NCBI GenBank assembly: GCA_023411555.1
Contig: JAEYOQ010000058.1
Span: forward strand, 62,001 to 126,000
Length of the DNA stretch: 64,000 nucleotides
DNA from: Bacillota bacterium
GTDB lineage: Bacteria > Bacillota > Clostridia > Lachnospirales > Lachnospiraceae
Direction of reading: 5' to 3'
This document shows, in pieces, positions 43,903 to 52,268 of the stretch (positions are counted from its first letter, which is position 1; each line of letters begins with the position of its first letter). Position numbers and translations under genes: made by a program. Below the pieces are notes generated by a model. The model was not told where the DNA came from, did no database searches, and was given only the letters and a program-made list of their open reading frames with translations.

Positions 43903-45570
43903 CTACTCCTGGATAAGCTCACTCAGTTTTTGTATTTTCATTCCTTTTATTTTGGCCCCACCCTCTGTGGCATCGATAAATTCAATATCACGGACATCTT
44001 TAATCCGCTTCTCGATCCATTGTCGGTACATATCAAGGGTTCTGCTGGTATAGACCAGCTTTCCGTGAATATCCTCTACTTGTCGAAGGTCTTCCGTAGA
44101 AGCCAGGTCTCGCCTAGAGGTCTGTGTGGCATGTACATAATTATCCGTATAGGCAAGGTCAAGACCAAGAAAGATAATGCGGCGACATCCAAGGCTGATG
44201 CCGAGATCAAGGGCTGTCGTACTGACCGATCCTCCGGTCTGTATCAGCATAGATCCATGCTTGGCGGCAAACTCCTCTGCTTTTTCAAAGTCCTTTTGAA
44301 GAATCATATATTTCTTACCCTGATAATTTTTTGCAAATCCGTAAAAAGCAGTGGATAAGAACAGTATGGGAACCAGGCATTTCTCAACCCCAGATATTTG
44401 AGCGTATACTCTATTATTCGCATCCGTTACTATAACATAATCTGGAATGATATCATTAGCCAGCAATTTCTTAAAGACGGTACCTGTAGCCATCAGAATA
44501 CTATTCTCTGCTTTCAGCTTCTTCAGTTCAAGAAAGTTCTTATCCAGCGACGGTCCTGCCGCTACGATATAGAGGTCCTTATTCTGGAATTGCTCCATAA
44601 GATCATCTGTCAGGTAATCGTAATGAGATACATTTTTACGGAAATTACTGTTAAGAAGCTTTAACTGATTGGCAATTGAACTGTATTGAATAAAATAATT
44701 CTCCAGTCTATCTTTCATAACAGCATTCGTTACATTCCTAAGGGAGGGATAATGTATTACAAATTTCTCTTCCTCTTTCATATCAGAAATCCGTTTGATA
44801 AGCTTAGTATGGTCCGGATCATAAATCAATCGAATTGCAGGATTTTGAAGAAGTTGCGCAATCTGTGTATATCCAGTTGCCAGTTTTATTACATTAATAT
44901 CAGCTTCAAAGACATCTATGCTTATGCTGCTATCCAATCCAATCAGCTCACGGATATGATACCCTAAGCCCAGACCATACACAATATATCCTGTAACCTC
45001 TTCATGATACCAGGTATTTACCAGCGAAAATGCTTCCTTTGTAACACTGTTATTGCTATGAAGATAAAATCGACCCAGTTGGTTCGTAATAGCCAGGGTC
45101 ATATGTCCGCTAGAGGTAAACTCAATCTCATAACCTTGTTCTGCAAGCTTCCATGGTTCTTCACCGGTAGTGATCATCTCATACAACTCAGAATCGCGCT
45201 CCTGCCAGATTTTTAGATTACTATCGTATAGCGTTGTCTCCGGCACAAATCCCTCGCTTGCAACGATATCCTGCTGAAGATCCGTTAGATATCTTCTAAG
45301 CTGTAGTTCATATAGATCTGCCTCGAGAACATAATCCTTACTATTCTGAGCAGAGAACAACTCCAATAATATGCTATTCATCAATTCAAATCGTTCTTGA
45401 TCTATAATGCTCTGTAATAAAGACATAATTCCATCCAGCTTAGCTATAAAGTCAGCTGAAGTTCGTAGCGCTTTATCATAATTCTGAATATGAAAATAAT
45501 AAACAATCTTATCAATCGTATCGATTAATATTGTATTATTTCTAAATAATTTTTGTAGTTCGTTGGTCAA
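43903..45570 (-). CDS. MptE-like (DUF115, Maf-type) flagellin-glycosylation protein
   Basis: A 555-residue protein of the 6-hydroxymethylpterin-diphosphokinase-like/DUF115 family; bacterial members include Maf proteins that transfer nonulosonic acids to flagellin. Residues 1-300 form the N-terminal domain (GLGLGYHIRELIGLD, VFEADINVIKLA, LIYDPDHTKLIKRI); the DUF115 core follows with DLYIVAAGPSLDKNFLELKKLK near residue 335, DYVIVTDANNRVY, TGGSVSTTALDLGISLGCRRIIFLGLDLAYTDNYVHA near 445. It has a shorter paralogue at 39431-40363. Role in flagellin or surface-protein glycosylation is inferred from the family and the neighbours; no flagellin gene is in the window. Confidence 0.85.
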   Translation of the reverse strand: MTNELQKLFRNNTILIDTIDKIVYYFHIQNYDKALRTSADFIAKLDGIMSLLQSIIDQERFELMNSILLELFSAQNSKDYVLEADLYELQLRRYLTDLQQDIVASEGFVPETTLYDSNLKIWQERDSELYEMITTGEEPWKLAEQGYEIEFTSSGHMTLAITNQLGRFYLHSNNSVTKEAFSLVNTWYHEEVTGYIVYGLGLGYHIRELIGLDSSISIDVFEADINVIKLATGYTQIAQLLQNPAIRLIYDPDHTKLIKRISDMKEEEKFVIHYPSLRNVTNAVMKDRLENYFIQYSSIANQLKLLNSNFRKNVSHYDYLTDDLMEQFQNKDLYIVAAGPSLDKNFLELKKLKAENSILMATGTVFKKLLANDIIPDYVIVTDANNRVYAQISGVEKCLVPILFLSTAFYGFAKNYQGKKYMILQKDFEKAEEFAAKHGSMLIQTGGSVSTTALDLGISLGCRRIIFLGLDLAYTDNYVHATQTSRRDLASTEDLRQVEDIHGKLVYTSRTLDMYRQWIEKRIKDVRDIEFIDATEGGAKIKGMKIQKLSELIQE

Positions 45571-45852
45571 CGCTTCTCTCCTCGGTAAAATTTAATTATT
45601 AGTTACTACTATTAATATTATTGAACATACTTAGTTAGATGTCAATCCATTAATATCGTACGAACTGAGTTACTGGGAAAGTCCCATGTCTCTCTGTATT
45701 ATTATCCTTGTATTCTTTTCAGTGTATACAACAACTTGATGATAGTTCACAGATAACATAGACAGACCGCGAATCACACAGTACAATATTCATATGCCAT
45801 AGCTGTAAAATAATCTTATATATGATAAGGATAATTGAAAGGGTATCACGAT

Positions 45853-46815
45853 ATGATCGAATTAGATTTTATATTGTCACTTGGCCCAGCATGCAGGCCT
45901 GCTGAGCATCTTCGTCAACATGATTTAAGGCATCTTGCATGTCCATTGGACTGGCAGATGGGTTACAGTTTAGCTACTGTACTTCATTTATATCAAACTT
46001 CATTTTCAGATTTCTTTATTCAGATCGAGCAAGATAAACAACAACCTTTATTAAAAGGTCATAGAAGAATAAATGATCTAAAGAATGGTATTATCTCTAT
46101 CCATCACTTCTCTGCTGATAAACCAATTGAAGAGGAGCAAACACACTTCCTCAAACTAATGCATGACAGATACATCAATATGCATAACGAAATATTAAAA
46201 GCTGAACGTATAGGCCTAGTCTGTAATCGGCGTGATTCAATTGAAGAATTAAAGCATTTCCTCCTGCAGTTTGGAGCTATCTATCCTAATCATCAGATTG
46301 TTTTGATTAATATAAGAAACCAAAAGGAAGTAACCTTTCAATCGAAGCAATACGACATTAATGATCGCTTATGGATAATTGAATATGAATTTCAGGATAT
46401 TAACGAGGACGGAGACGATTATATTAATAACCCAAATGCATGGAAGGGAAATGTTTCTGCTTGGAATAGAGTGATGGAGGACATAAGAATATCAACTCCC
46501 TACTTATTACAAAAGCTAAATATGCTGGATTATTCCGACAAGAATATAATCATATATGGTGCTGGTATATTTGCAACGAAATTGATCCAATGGCTTCAAA
46601 GGTATCATATTAATATCTTTGGTATTGCCGTAAGTAATACAGACAATAACCCACCAGAAGTACAGGGTATCCCTGTAAAAGGGATATCGGAATATTCGGA
46701 TATTGCAGATCAATGCATCGTAATTATTGCTGTTCAAATAGAAAGAAAGATTAATGAGATTATGGAACTACTTAATACATTCCATTTTCCCAACATCATT
46801 ACACCATATGAATAA
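45853..46815 (+). CDS. DUF1796-like protein with C-terminal Rossmann module
   Basis: A 320-residue protein, the only plus-strand gene in the glycan region. The N-terminus (IELDFILSLGPACRPAEHLRQHDLRHLACPLDWQMGYS) matches DUF1796, described as papain-like cysteine peptidase-like; Cys13 and a later His (ISIHHFSAD) and Asp are candidates for a catalytic set. The C-terminus (about residues 230-320) is a nucleotide-binding-like Rossmann module starting NIIIYGAGIFATKLIQWLQRY, as seen in sugar-modifying proteins. The ATG at 45853 has AAAGGG 9 bases ahead; the TTG at 45835 is not supported. DUF1796 genes often occur with glycosyltransferases; the activity is unknown. Confidence 0.8.
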   Translation: MIELDFILSLGPACRPAEHLRQHDLRHLACPLDWQMGYSLATVLHLYQTSFSDFFIQIEQDKQQPLLKGHRRINDLKNGIISIHHFSADKPIEEEQTHFLKLMHDRYINMHNEILKAERIGLVCNRRDSIEELKHFLLQFGAIYPNHQIVLINIRNQKEVTFQSKQYDINDRLWIIEYEFQDINEDGDDYINNPNAWKGNVSAWNRVMEDIRISTPYLLQKLNMLDYSDKNIIIYGAGIFATKLIQWLQRYHINIFGIAVSNTDNNPPEVQGIPVKGISEYSDIADQCIVIIAVQIERKINEIMELLNTFHFPNIITPYE

Positions 46816-46819
46816 TTGT

Positions 46820-46870
46820 AAAACCCATAGATGCAGTAGAAATACTTTCGTCTCTGTATCTATGGGTTTT
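46820..46870 (+). terminator. intrinsic terminator between convergent genes
   Basis: Arms 46820-46835 and 46855-46870 pair over 16 bases with one mismatch and are followed by T-rich sequence on the plus strand; the A-run on the other side makes it usable for the minus-strand pyruvyl-transferase-like gene too. Confidence 0.85.
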
Positions 46871-46885
46871 TGACATAGTTAAATT

Positions 46886-47965
46886 CTAATTCCAGATGTG
46901 ATCGATATGATTCTCATCCAAAAACTTAATATACTCATTGAGCATGTATGGATACCTTTTATAATACTCATCATAGGAACAATACTCCAATAGCTCCTCC
47001 AAGTGTTTAATCTTGCCTAATGTAGAAAAATCTATCGCCGGGAGCTGGAAAAGATCTGTTAATTCTTTAGTTCTACTATCATGTACAATCCATAATGCAG
47101 GTATTCCACTTCGATATGCCACAACATTACCATGAAACCTAGCACCGAACGAAAAGGTGAATCCTTCCTCCTCCATATAAGAATACCAATCTTGCATGTC
47201 AAAAAACATCTTAGCATTGCTTCTCATAAATTCTTCGAGTATAGCTACATCTCCTCCATAGCCAGGAAATCTCCTTTGTACTAATTCCTGAGTTAAAGTG
47301 CGGTCTTCATAAACTGTCTTTGGCATCTCGATCATACATTGCATGATCCAATTCATATTGTAGTCTATACCAAGTTCCAGTACCTTACGTTCGTTTTGAT
47401 TGCCTGTGATAATATTAAAAACACATTTTTCACCTTTCGGTTGCTTGATGTTTTTAATCTGTTTCTCATTCAGATATAAGGAAGGACATCCTATAACTCG
47501 GTAGTTTTTAATACCAATTAATTCAAGACAAGCCGCAGTAAATTCCCCTCTAACACCAATGGAAACCACACGATCACAAATATTGTGCAACGCATTTATA
47601 CCTTCTTGAGGTATAAATGACATAAGTTTTTTTGGTGTATTAAGCTTAGGAGTAGATTGAGCACCTAACCCTACCAAAGTTACAGGGAATTTTTGCCTAC
47701 TGATTATTTTCCATAAATTGACAAGATATGTAGTGTCTAGGTTAATGAAATTAGCACAAGATAGTGCTCCAACATTATCCTGTGCTAATTCTGTCAATGT
47801 TATGTCTCCTGGTAGATATTCCTTCTTAAACTTTATTTGTTGTTTGATTGCATTTACAAAAACTAAATTTCCGGTATTAAAGCCAACATTCTCAATTCGG
47901 TCTGTTATAATAAAATTATCATTTATACCAGCCCTATAAATCGGATTTAGATAGATGCATTCCAT
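46886..47965 (-). CDS. polysaccharide pyruvyl transferase family protein
   Basis: A 359-residue protein of the polysaccharide pyruvyl transferase family, which adds ketal-linked pyruvate from phosphoenolpyruvate to cell-surface sugars. The Rossmann-like halves show RIENVGFNTGNLVFVNAI, VTLVGLGAQST, SIGVRGEFTAACLELIGI with the NYRVIGCPSLYL pattern and FTFSFGARFHGNVVAYRSGIPALWIVHD near residue 275, the usual histidine region. The acceptor is unknown. The ATG at 47965 has GGGAG 8 bases upstream. It is the last gene of the long minus-strand run, 31 bases after a second family member. Confidence 0.85.
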   Translation of the reverse strand: MECIYLNPIYRAGINDNFIITDRIENVGFNTGNLVFVNAIKQQIKFKKEYLPGDITLTELAQDNVGALSCANFINLDTTYLVNLWKIISRQKFPVTLVGLGAQSTPKLNTPKKLMSFIPQEGINALHNICDRVVSIGVRGEFTAACLELIGIKNYRVIGCPSLYLNEKQIKNIKQPKGEKCVFNIITGNQNERKVLELGIDYNMNWIMQCMIEMPKTVYEDRTLTQELVQRRFPGYGGDVAILEEFMRSNAKMFFDMQDWYSYMEEEGFTFSFGARFHGNVVAYRSGIPALWIVHDSRTKELTDLFQLPAIDFSTLGKIKHLEELLEYCSYDEYYKRYPYMLNEYIKFLDENHIDHIWN

Positions 47966-47996
47966 TATTGTCACTCCCAGTTTTCATTCCTGAATA

Positions 47997-49151
47997 TCAA
48001 TTAATAGTATTTACGATATCTTTTAATCTATAACATTTGTCAATATAATATGGCATATTTTCCTCCAATATCATCCTTATTTTATCTTCATTCTCCTCCA
48101 TCCATTGGAATTTACTAGTTAGGTCTCGTACTGAACTAATTGATTGTAATTCTAACATCAGATTTTCATCTCCGTTCATAATATCCCTAACAATGCCTTT
48201 CGTTTTCGTTTTATAACCAGTTAAAATGGTTGGTACACTTGAGGACAAAGCAGATACACTGGCATGTGTTCTTAACGCTACCATAAATCTACATTTTGAA
48301 ATAATAAACTTTAAACGCATCGCATTCTGGTCCTTAATCATTGTTACCCTGCCAGAATCCTTGTATTTTTTATATAATGGGTACATGGTTGCAATATCCG
48401 AGTTCTTCCCCCCCCAGTTAACATGAGGAATAAATGCAATATTATAGTTTGTCTCTTCTATAATATATTCGATCAACGCAGTATAATTTTGTACCAGCGT
48501 GTTATAATATCTTTCATTTCCCTGAGATAAAAAACCAACATTAATCCCAACAACATCGAATCTGAAAACAGAGGGTAGCGGACATTCCTGCGCCTCCATA
48601 ACAAAAGCCGGACATGGCACTAGCTCAACATTATCCTTTATACCAGCTTCTAACAAATTTGAATAGGTAATCGATTCCCTAGGAATGATATAAGTGTATC
48701 GCTTTAAATCTTTTAGCACATGTTTATCAGAAAATATTTTTTTATCAATTGTACATCCCATCATAATAGTATGTCCGCCGAATAATCTTATCATTCGATT
48801 AGCAAAAGAATAAAATCTTCTTACACTATCACCTTCACAATATTGATCTCCAGCTTCAAGCATATATACACCGTTGATATCTGATAGCAAACGATAAAAT
48901 AATGAATAGTAAGCAAAAATCTCTATCTTTAATTTTCTTAAAACGTTATATAAGTTCATATATTTGTGATATGCTATGCCCTGCTTTTCTAGATGACATA
49001 TCTTATTAAGTGAGAACCTAATACCAGAATCCACATCGGCGGAGAATACTCTAATTTTACTATTAGAAAATATTTTACACACTCCGCGCACAATTGCCTC
49101 GTTTCCGTGATTTTGGCAACCAGGTTCCCCGTATATACTTACTTTATTCAC
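47997..49151 (-). CDS. second polysaccharide pyruvyl transferase family protein
   Basis: A 384-residue member of the same family as its downstream neighbour, but clearly different in sequence. It begins KVSIYGEPGCQNHGNEAIVRG, the family's nucleotide-fold start, and has TIMMGCTIDKKIF, YIIPRESITYSNLLEAGI, LVPCPAFVM and the histidine region MVALRTHASVSALSSSVPTILTGYKTKTKG near residue 305. Likely a pyruvylation or related transfer enzyme. Two GTG codons follow GGAGG; I use the one at 49151 on spacing. Confidence 0.85.
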   Translation of the reverse strand: MNKVSIYGEPGCQNHGNEAIVRGVCKIFSNSKIRVFSADVDSGIRFSLNKICHLEKQGIAYHKYMNLYNVLRKLKIEIFAYYSLFYRLLSDINGVYMLEAGDQYCEGDSVRRFYSFANRMIRLFGGHTIMMGCTIDKKIFSDKHVLKDLKRYTYIIPRESITYSNLLEAGIKDNVELVPCPAFVMEAQECPLPSVFRFDVVGINVGFLSQGNERYYNTLVQNYTALIEYIIEETNYNIAFIPHVNWGGKNSDIATMYPLYKKYKDSGRVTMIKDQNAMRLKFIISKCRFMVALRTHASVSALSSSVPTILTGYKTKTKGIVRDIMNGDENLMLELQSISSVRDLTSKFQWMEENEDKIRMILEENMPYYIDKCYRLKDIVNTIN

Positions 49152-49176
49152 CACTAACCTCCTAATCTCGTCATAC

Positions 49177-49695
49177 CTAATCTACCAAGCTTCTTAACTT
49201 TCTAGCCGGTACTCCAGCATAGATGGAATACGGCTCAATATCCTTAGTCACAACACTTCCAGCTCCAATCACTGAGCATTCTCCGACATGAACTCCGGGT
49301 AAAATAGTGACATTAGCACCAATCCAAACTTCATCACCAATCATAATAGTTCCACTTTTGGTAAGAACATTTCTAACATAGGGCAGTTGATTAATCCTAT
49401 CTCCGTTATTAGCTGAAGACATTACTATACATGTTACATTGGGAGCAATTGATACATTCTTACCGATGATCAATCTTTTTTCATAATCATCTGAGACTAT
49501 ACGAAAGCCAAGATTGGTAAAAGTGCCCTCACCCATTACAACACCAAGCCTAGCTAGGTAGATCTTCCTAATCCTTGCATCCGTATAATAATTAGCTATA
49601 AATTTCACAAAACGCATCGGCATATTTTCCACACTGTTTGCTAGAAAATTATATATAATACTATCGCATTTAGCCAGTTGTTCCTTTGTGAACAT
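49177..49695 (-). CDS. hexapeptide-repeat acetyltransferase
   Basis: A 172-residue left-handed beta-helix acetyltransferase of the maltose/WcaF type. Repeats and the acyl-CoA loop are visible: GEGTFTNLGFRIVSDDYEKRLIIGKNVSIAPNV, IGDEVWIGANVTILPGVHVGECSVIGAGSVVTKDIEPYSIYAGVPARKLR near residues 110-165. In this cluster, with FdtA- and FdtB-like enzymes two and three genes upstream, it could acetylate the amino group of a 3-amino-3,6-dideoxyhexose (the FdtC/QdtC step), but O-acetylation is equally possible. GGAGG sits 10 bases before ATG 49695. Confidence 0.88.
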   Translation of the reverse strand: MFTKEQLAKCDSIIYNFLANSVENMPMRFVKFIANYYTDARIRKIYLARLGVVMGEGTFTNLGFRIVSDDYEKRLIIGKNVSIAPNVTCIVMSSANNGDRINQLPYVRNVLTKSGTIMIGDEVWIGANVTILPGVHVGECSVIGAGSVVTKDIEPYSIYAGVPARKLRSLVD

Positions 49696-49719
49696 TATGC
49701 TTGCACCTCCTATCAATTT

Positions 49720-50661
49720 TTAGCCAATATATTTTTCAAAAGTAAACTTACATGTTATATCACATCCTATACTTTGCTTAAAATTGCATAACCCAATATT
49801 GGGTACGCCGCATTCTGAAGAAGGACCAATATCCAAATACCGGTATCCGCTTTGCCTATAATAAAGAATTAACTGATATGATAGATAATTAATTGGTTTA
49901 TCCTGAGAATACCCCGGAATATCCCCCCAGTATATTACTTGTGCAACATCTTTATTAACATGGAATACCACGGCAGCAGCAATTGGCTTATCACCTTTCT
50001 TTACAACAAAGAACTCATGATCTACTATGCGAATTGTATTCGACACTTGCTCATATGACATTCGAATCGGATATCCCTTACTTTCACGGTTAAGTCTAAT
50101 AATCTCATAAGCCATTAACTTATCCTCATCACGAAGGCACTGATCCAATCGAAGACCAGCCTTTAGGCTTATCGAAAGATTTTTTCTAGCATTATAATGG
50201 ATTAAGTCTATGTAGTTATTGACCCCCATTTTTTTTAAATCCATATGATAATTTATATCGATATGCTTCATCAAATAACCATTGCTAGTTAATGCATATA
50301 TCAATATATTAACCGCGTTATCATTGTAAAATGCTGGTGGAAGAGTATATTGTATATATTTATAGTTTTCCTGAAGCATATAAGCATCTATTGCCTTAAT
50401 CATGGCAAAATAACATTCCAATGAAGTATCATTCTTCAAAGGAATAATCATCCCAAAAGGAGCCGAAAAGGGGCAAAATACCTTATTCTCTTTTATTCCA
50501 AAACAAGCAATGAATCTGGGTTTTGAATCTTTGATTAACATATAAATAATCTTATCAACCTTGTACTTATTAAGTTCAGTAAATTCCGGAGACATAAAGA
50601 TAAAATTATTCCCTTGGAAAAATAATTTATATTGCTCAACTGATATTATTTCAATTGTCAT
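49720..50661 (-). CDS. GNAT/FemAB-like acyltransferase
   Basis: A 313-residue protein resembling the GNAT-fold FemAB/peptidoglycan-bridge and BioF2-like acyltransferase families: FIACFGIKENKVFCPFSAPFGMII, IDLIHYNARKNLSISLKAGLRLDQ, FVVKKGDKPIAAAVVFHVNKDVAQVIYWGDIPGYSQDKPINYLSYQLILYYRQSGYRYLDIGPSS near the C-terminus. Such proteins acylate amino sugars or peptides with acyl-CoA or tRNA-borne groups. The ATG at 50661 has AGAGG 7 bases upstream. In context it may attach an acyl or amino-acyl group to the amino-deoxy sugar. Confidence 0.78.
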   Translation of the reverse strand: MTIEIISVEQYKLFFQGNNFIFMSPEFTELNKYKVDKIIYMLIKDSKPRFIACFGIKENKVFCPFSAPFGMIIPLKNDTSLECYFAMIKAIDAYMLQENYKYIQYTLPPAFYNDNAVNILIYALTSNGYLMKHIDINYHMDLKKMGVNNYIDLIHYNARKNLSISLKAGLRLDQCLRDEDKLMAYEIIRLNRESKGYPIRMSYEQVSNTIRIVDHEFFVVKKGDKPIAAAVVFHVNKDVAQVIYWGDIPGYSQDKPINYLSYQLILYYRQSGYRYLDIGPSSECGVPNIGLCNFKQSIGCDITCKFTFEKYIG

Positions 50662-50695
50662 CACATTACCTCTGATTCGTTTACATAATAAACTT

Positions 50696-51094
50696 TTATT
50701 CTTTTATTGATTGCAGAAAAGCATCGTAATCTCTTATGTAATCCTCTTCTTTGTAATAATCAGAAGCGAGAACCATGAGAATCGCATCTGGTGAAAAATC
50801 GTACATTTCACGCCACATATTTTTAGGTACATAAAGACCTTCATATCTTTTCTCAAGTGAAATTATCTTTTTTTCATATCCGTTATCCAGTAATACCTTA
50901 CATGAACCATTGATACATATTAAAATTTGCTCTAACGAACGATGTGAGTGATAGCCTCTACGTACCCCCTCTACAGTATCATACATATAATATACTCTTT
51001 TAATTTCAAAAGGAATGTCCTTATATGCTTCTAAAGCTATTAAATGTCCCCTTTCATCTCCATGCTGCTGAAATGCATATTTTACAATCTGCAT
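50696..51094 (-). CDS. fdtA: FdtA/QdtA-like dTDP-4-oxo-6-deoxyglucose 3,4-ketoisomerase
   Basis: A 132-residue cupin of the WxcM/FdtA family. Seen: GDERGHLIALEAYKDIPFEIKRVYYMYDT at the N-terminus, GVRRGYHSHRSLEQILICINGSCKVLLDNG near residue 45-72 with the His-x-His pair, and LYVPKNMWREMYDFSPDAILMVLASDYYKEEDYIRDYDAF at the C-terminus, all family hallmarks. It converts the 4-keto sugar to a 3-keto form for amination by the next enzyme (FdtB/QdtB), encoded just upstream. Whether the product is Fuc3N or Qui3N cannot be seen. The AGGGGGG site precedes the ATG. Confidence 0.88.
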   Translation of the reverse strand: MQIVKYAFQQHGDERGHLIALEAYKDIPFEIKRVYYMYDTVEGVRRGYHSHRSLEQILICINGSCKVLLDNGYEKKIISLEKRYEGLYVPKNMWREMYDFSPDAILMVLASDYYKEEDYIRDYDAFLQSIKE

Positions 51095-51107
51095 ACGGAT
51101 TACCCCC

Positions 51108-52214
51108 CTAATGTTCTATTGTATCATATGTTTTTATAGCATCTATAACCTTGTCCTGCTCTGATATATCCATACCATACCATAATGGTAATGATATCTC
51201 TTCCTCTGCAATTTTCTCAGTTATCGGAAAATCCCCCTTTTTATAACCCAAATCTGAATAAGCTTCTTGTAAATGAATCGGAATAGGATAATTTATTATG
51301 GTTTCAATCCCCTGCTCTCTTAAAAATTGCTGTAAGCGATCCCTTTTAGCACATAGCACCGGGAATATATGCCACACCTGTGAACCTTCTCTTCCAAGTT
51401 CGGGCATTAAAAGACTAGTATTTTTTAAGTTTTCGATATAATACTTTGCCATCCTTTGCCTTGCCTGCGTCCATTCATCTATATATCTTAATTTAACTCT
51501 TAATAACGCAGCCTGCAATTCATCAAGTCGAGTATTAAACCCTTTACATTTGTTAATATACTTAACCTCTGATCCATAATTTCTCAACATTCGAATATTT
51601 CTCTCTAATTCTTTATCATTCGTTGTAATAGCTCCTCCATCTCCCAGAGCTCCTATATTTTTGGTTGGATAAAAACTAAATCCCGCTGCATCACCCAAAC
51701 TACCAGCCTTTTTTCCTTTAAAGATTGCATTATGCGCCTGTGCAGCATCTTCTATTACCTTTAAGTTGTATTTTTTTGCAATAATATTAATTTTGTCCAT
51801 ATCCACAATTCGACCATACAAATGCACTACAACAATTGCTTTTGTCCTAGCGGTTATTTTTTCTTCAATTAATTCCGGATTTATATTATATGTTGATGGC
51901 GATGCATCTATTAATACCGGCTTCGCTCCTGAATAACTAACAGCTAGTGCCGTAGCGATAAATGTATTGGCAGGGATTATCACTTCGTCCCCTTCCCCTA
52001 TTCCATAACCTAATAGAATTAAATGAAGAGCATCTAGTCCATTTCCTACCCCTATACAATATCTCGTTCCGCAGAAACTAGCATATTCCTTCTCAAAGAG
52101 CTCTAACTCTTTACCCATTATAAACCAATTGCTTTCGTATACACGATCTATAGTTTTCATGATCTCATCTTTGATCATACTGTGCATAGGCTGCATATTA
52201 TTATAAAGTAACAT
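51108..52214 (-). CDS. fdtB: FdtB/QdtB-like sugar aminotransferase (DegT/DnrJ/EryC1/StrS)
   Basis: A 368-residue PLP enzyme of the DegT family. Key regions: CIGVGNGLDALHLILLGYGIGEGDEVIIPANTFIATALAVSYSGAKPVLIDA near residue 45-95, VIEDAAQAHNA with the PLP-pyridine Asp, the Schiff-base Lys in GFSFYPTKNIGALGDGG near residue 180, and RLDELQAALLRVKL. It aminates a 3-keto sugar nucleotide, here probably the product of the adjacent FdtA-like enzyme. The ATG at 52214 has AAGGAGAG 7 bases upstream; the frame reaching 52250 lacks a site. It starts 54 bases after the GT4-like gene stop. Confidence 0.9.
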   Translation of the reverse strand: MLLYNNMQPMHSMIKDEIMKTIDRVYESNWFIMGKELELFEKEYASFCGTRYCIGVGNGLDALHLILLGYGIGEGDEVIIPANTFIATALAVSYSGAKPVLIDASPSTYNINPELIEEKITARTKAIVVVHLYGRIVDMDKINIIAKKYNLKVIEDAAQAHNAIFKGKKAGSLGDAAGFSFYPTKNIGALGDGGAITTNDKELERNIRMLRNYGSEVKYINKCKGFNTRLDELQAALLRVKLRYIDEWTQARQRMAKYYIENLKNTSLLMPELGREGSQVWHIFPVLCAKRDRLQQFLREQGIETIINYPIPIHLQEAYSDLGYKKGDFPITEKIAEEEISLPLWYGMDISEQDKVIDAIKTYDTIEH

Positions 52215-52268
52215 TACAAATCTCTCCTTATTAAAAGTCAGCATAAACACAAAAATAGTGATTAAATA

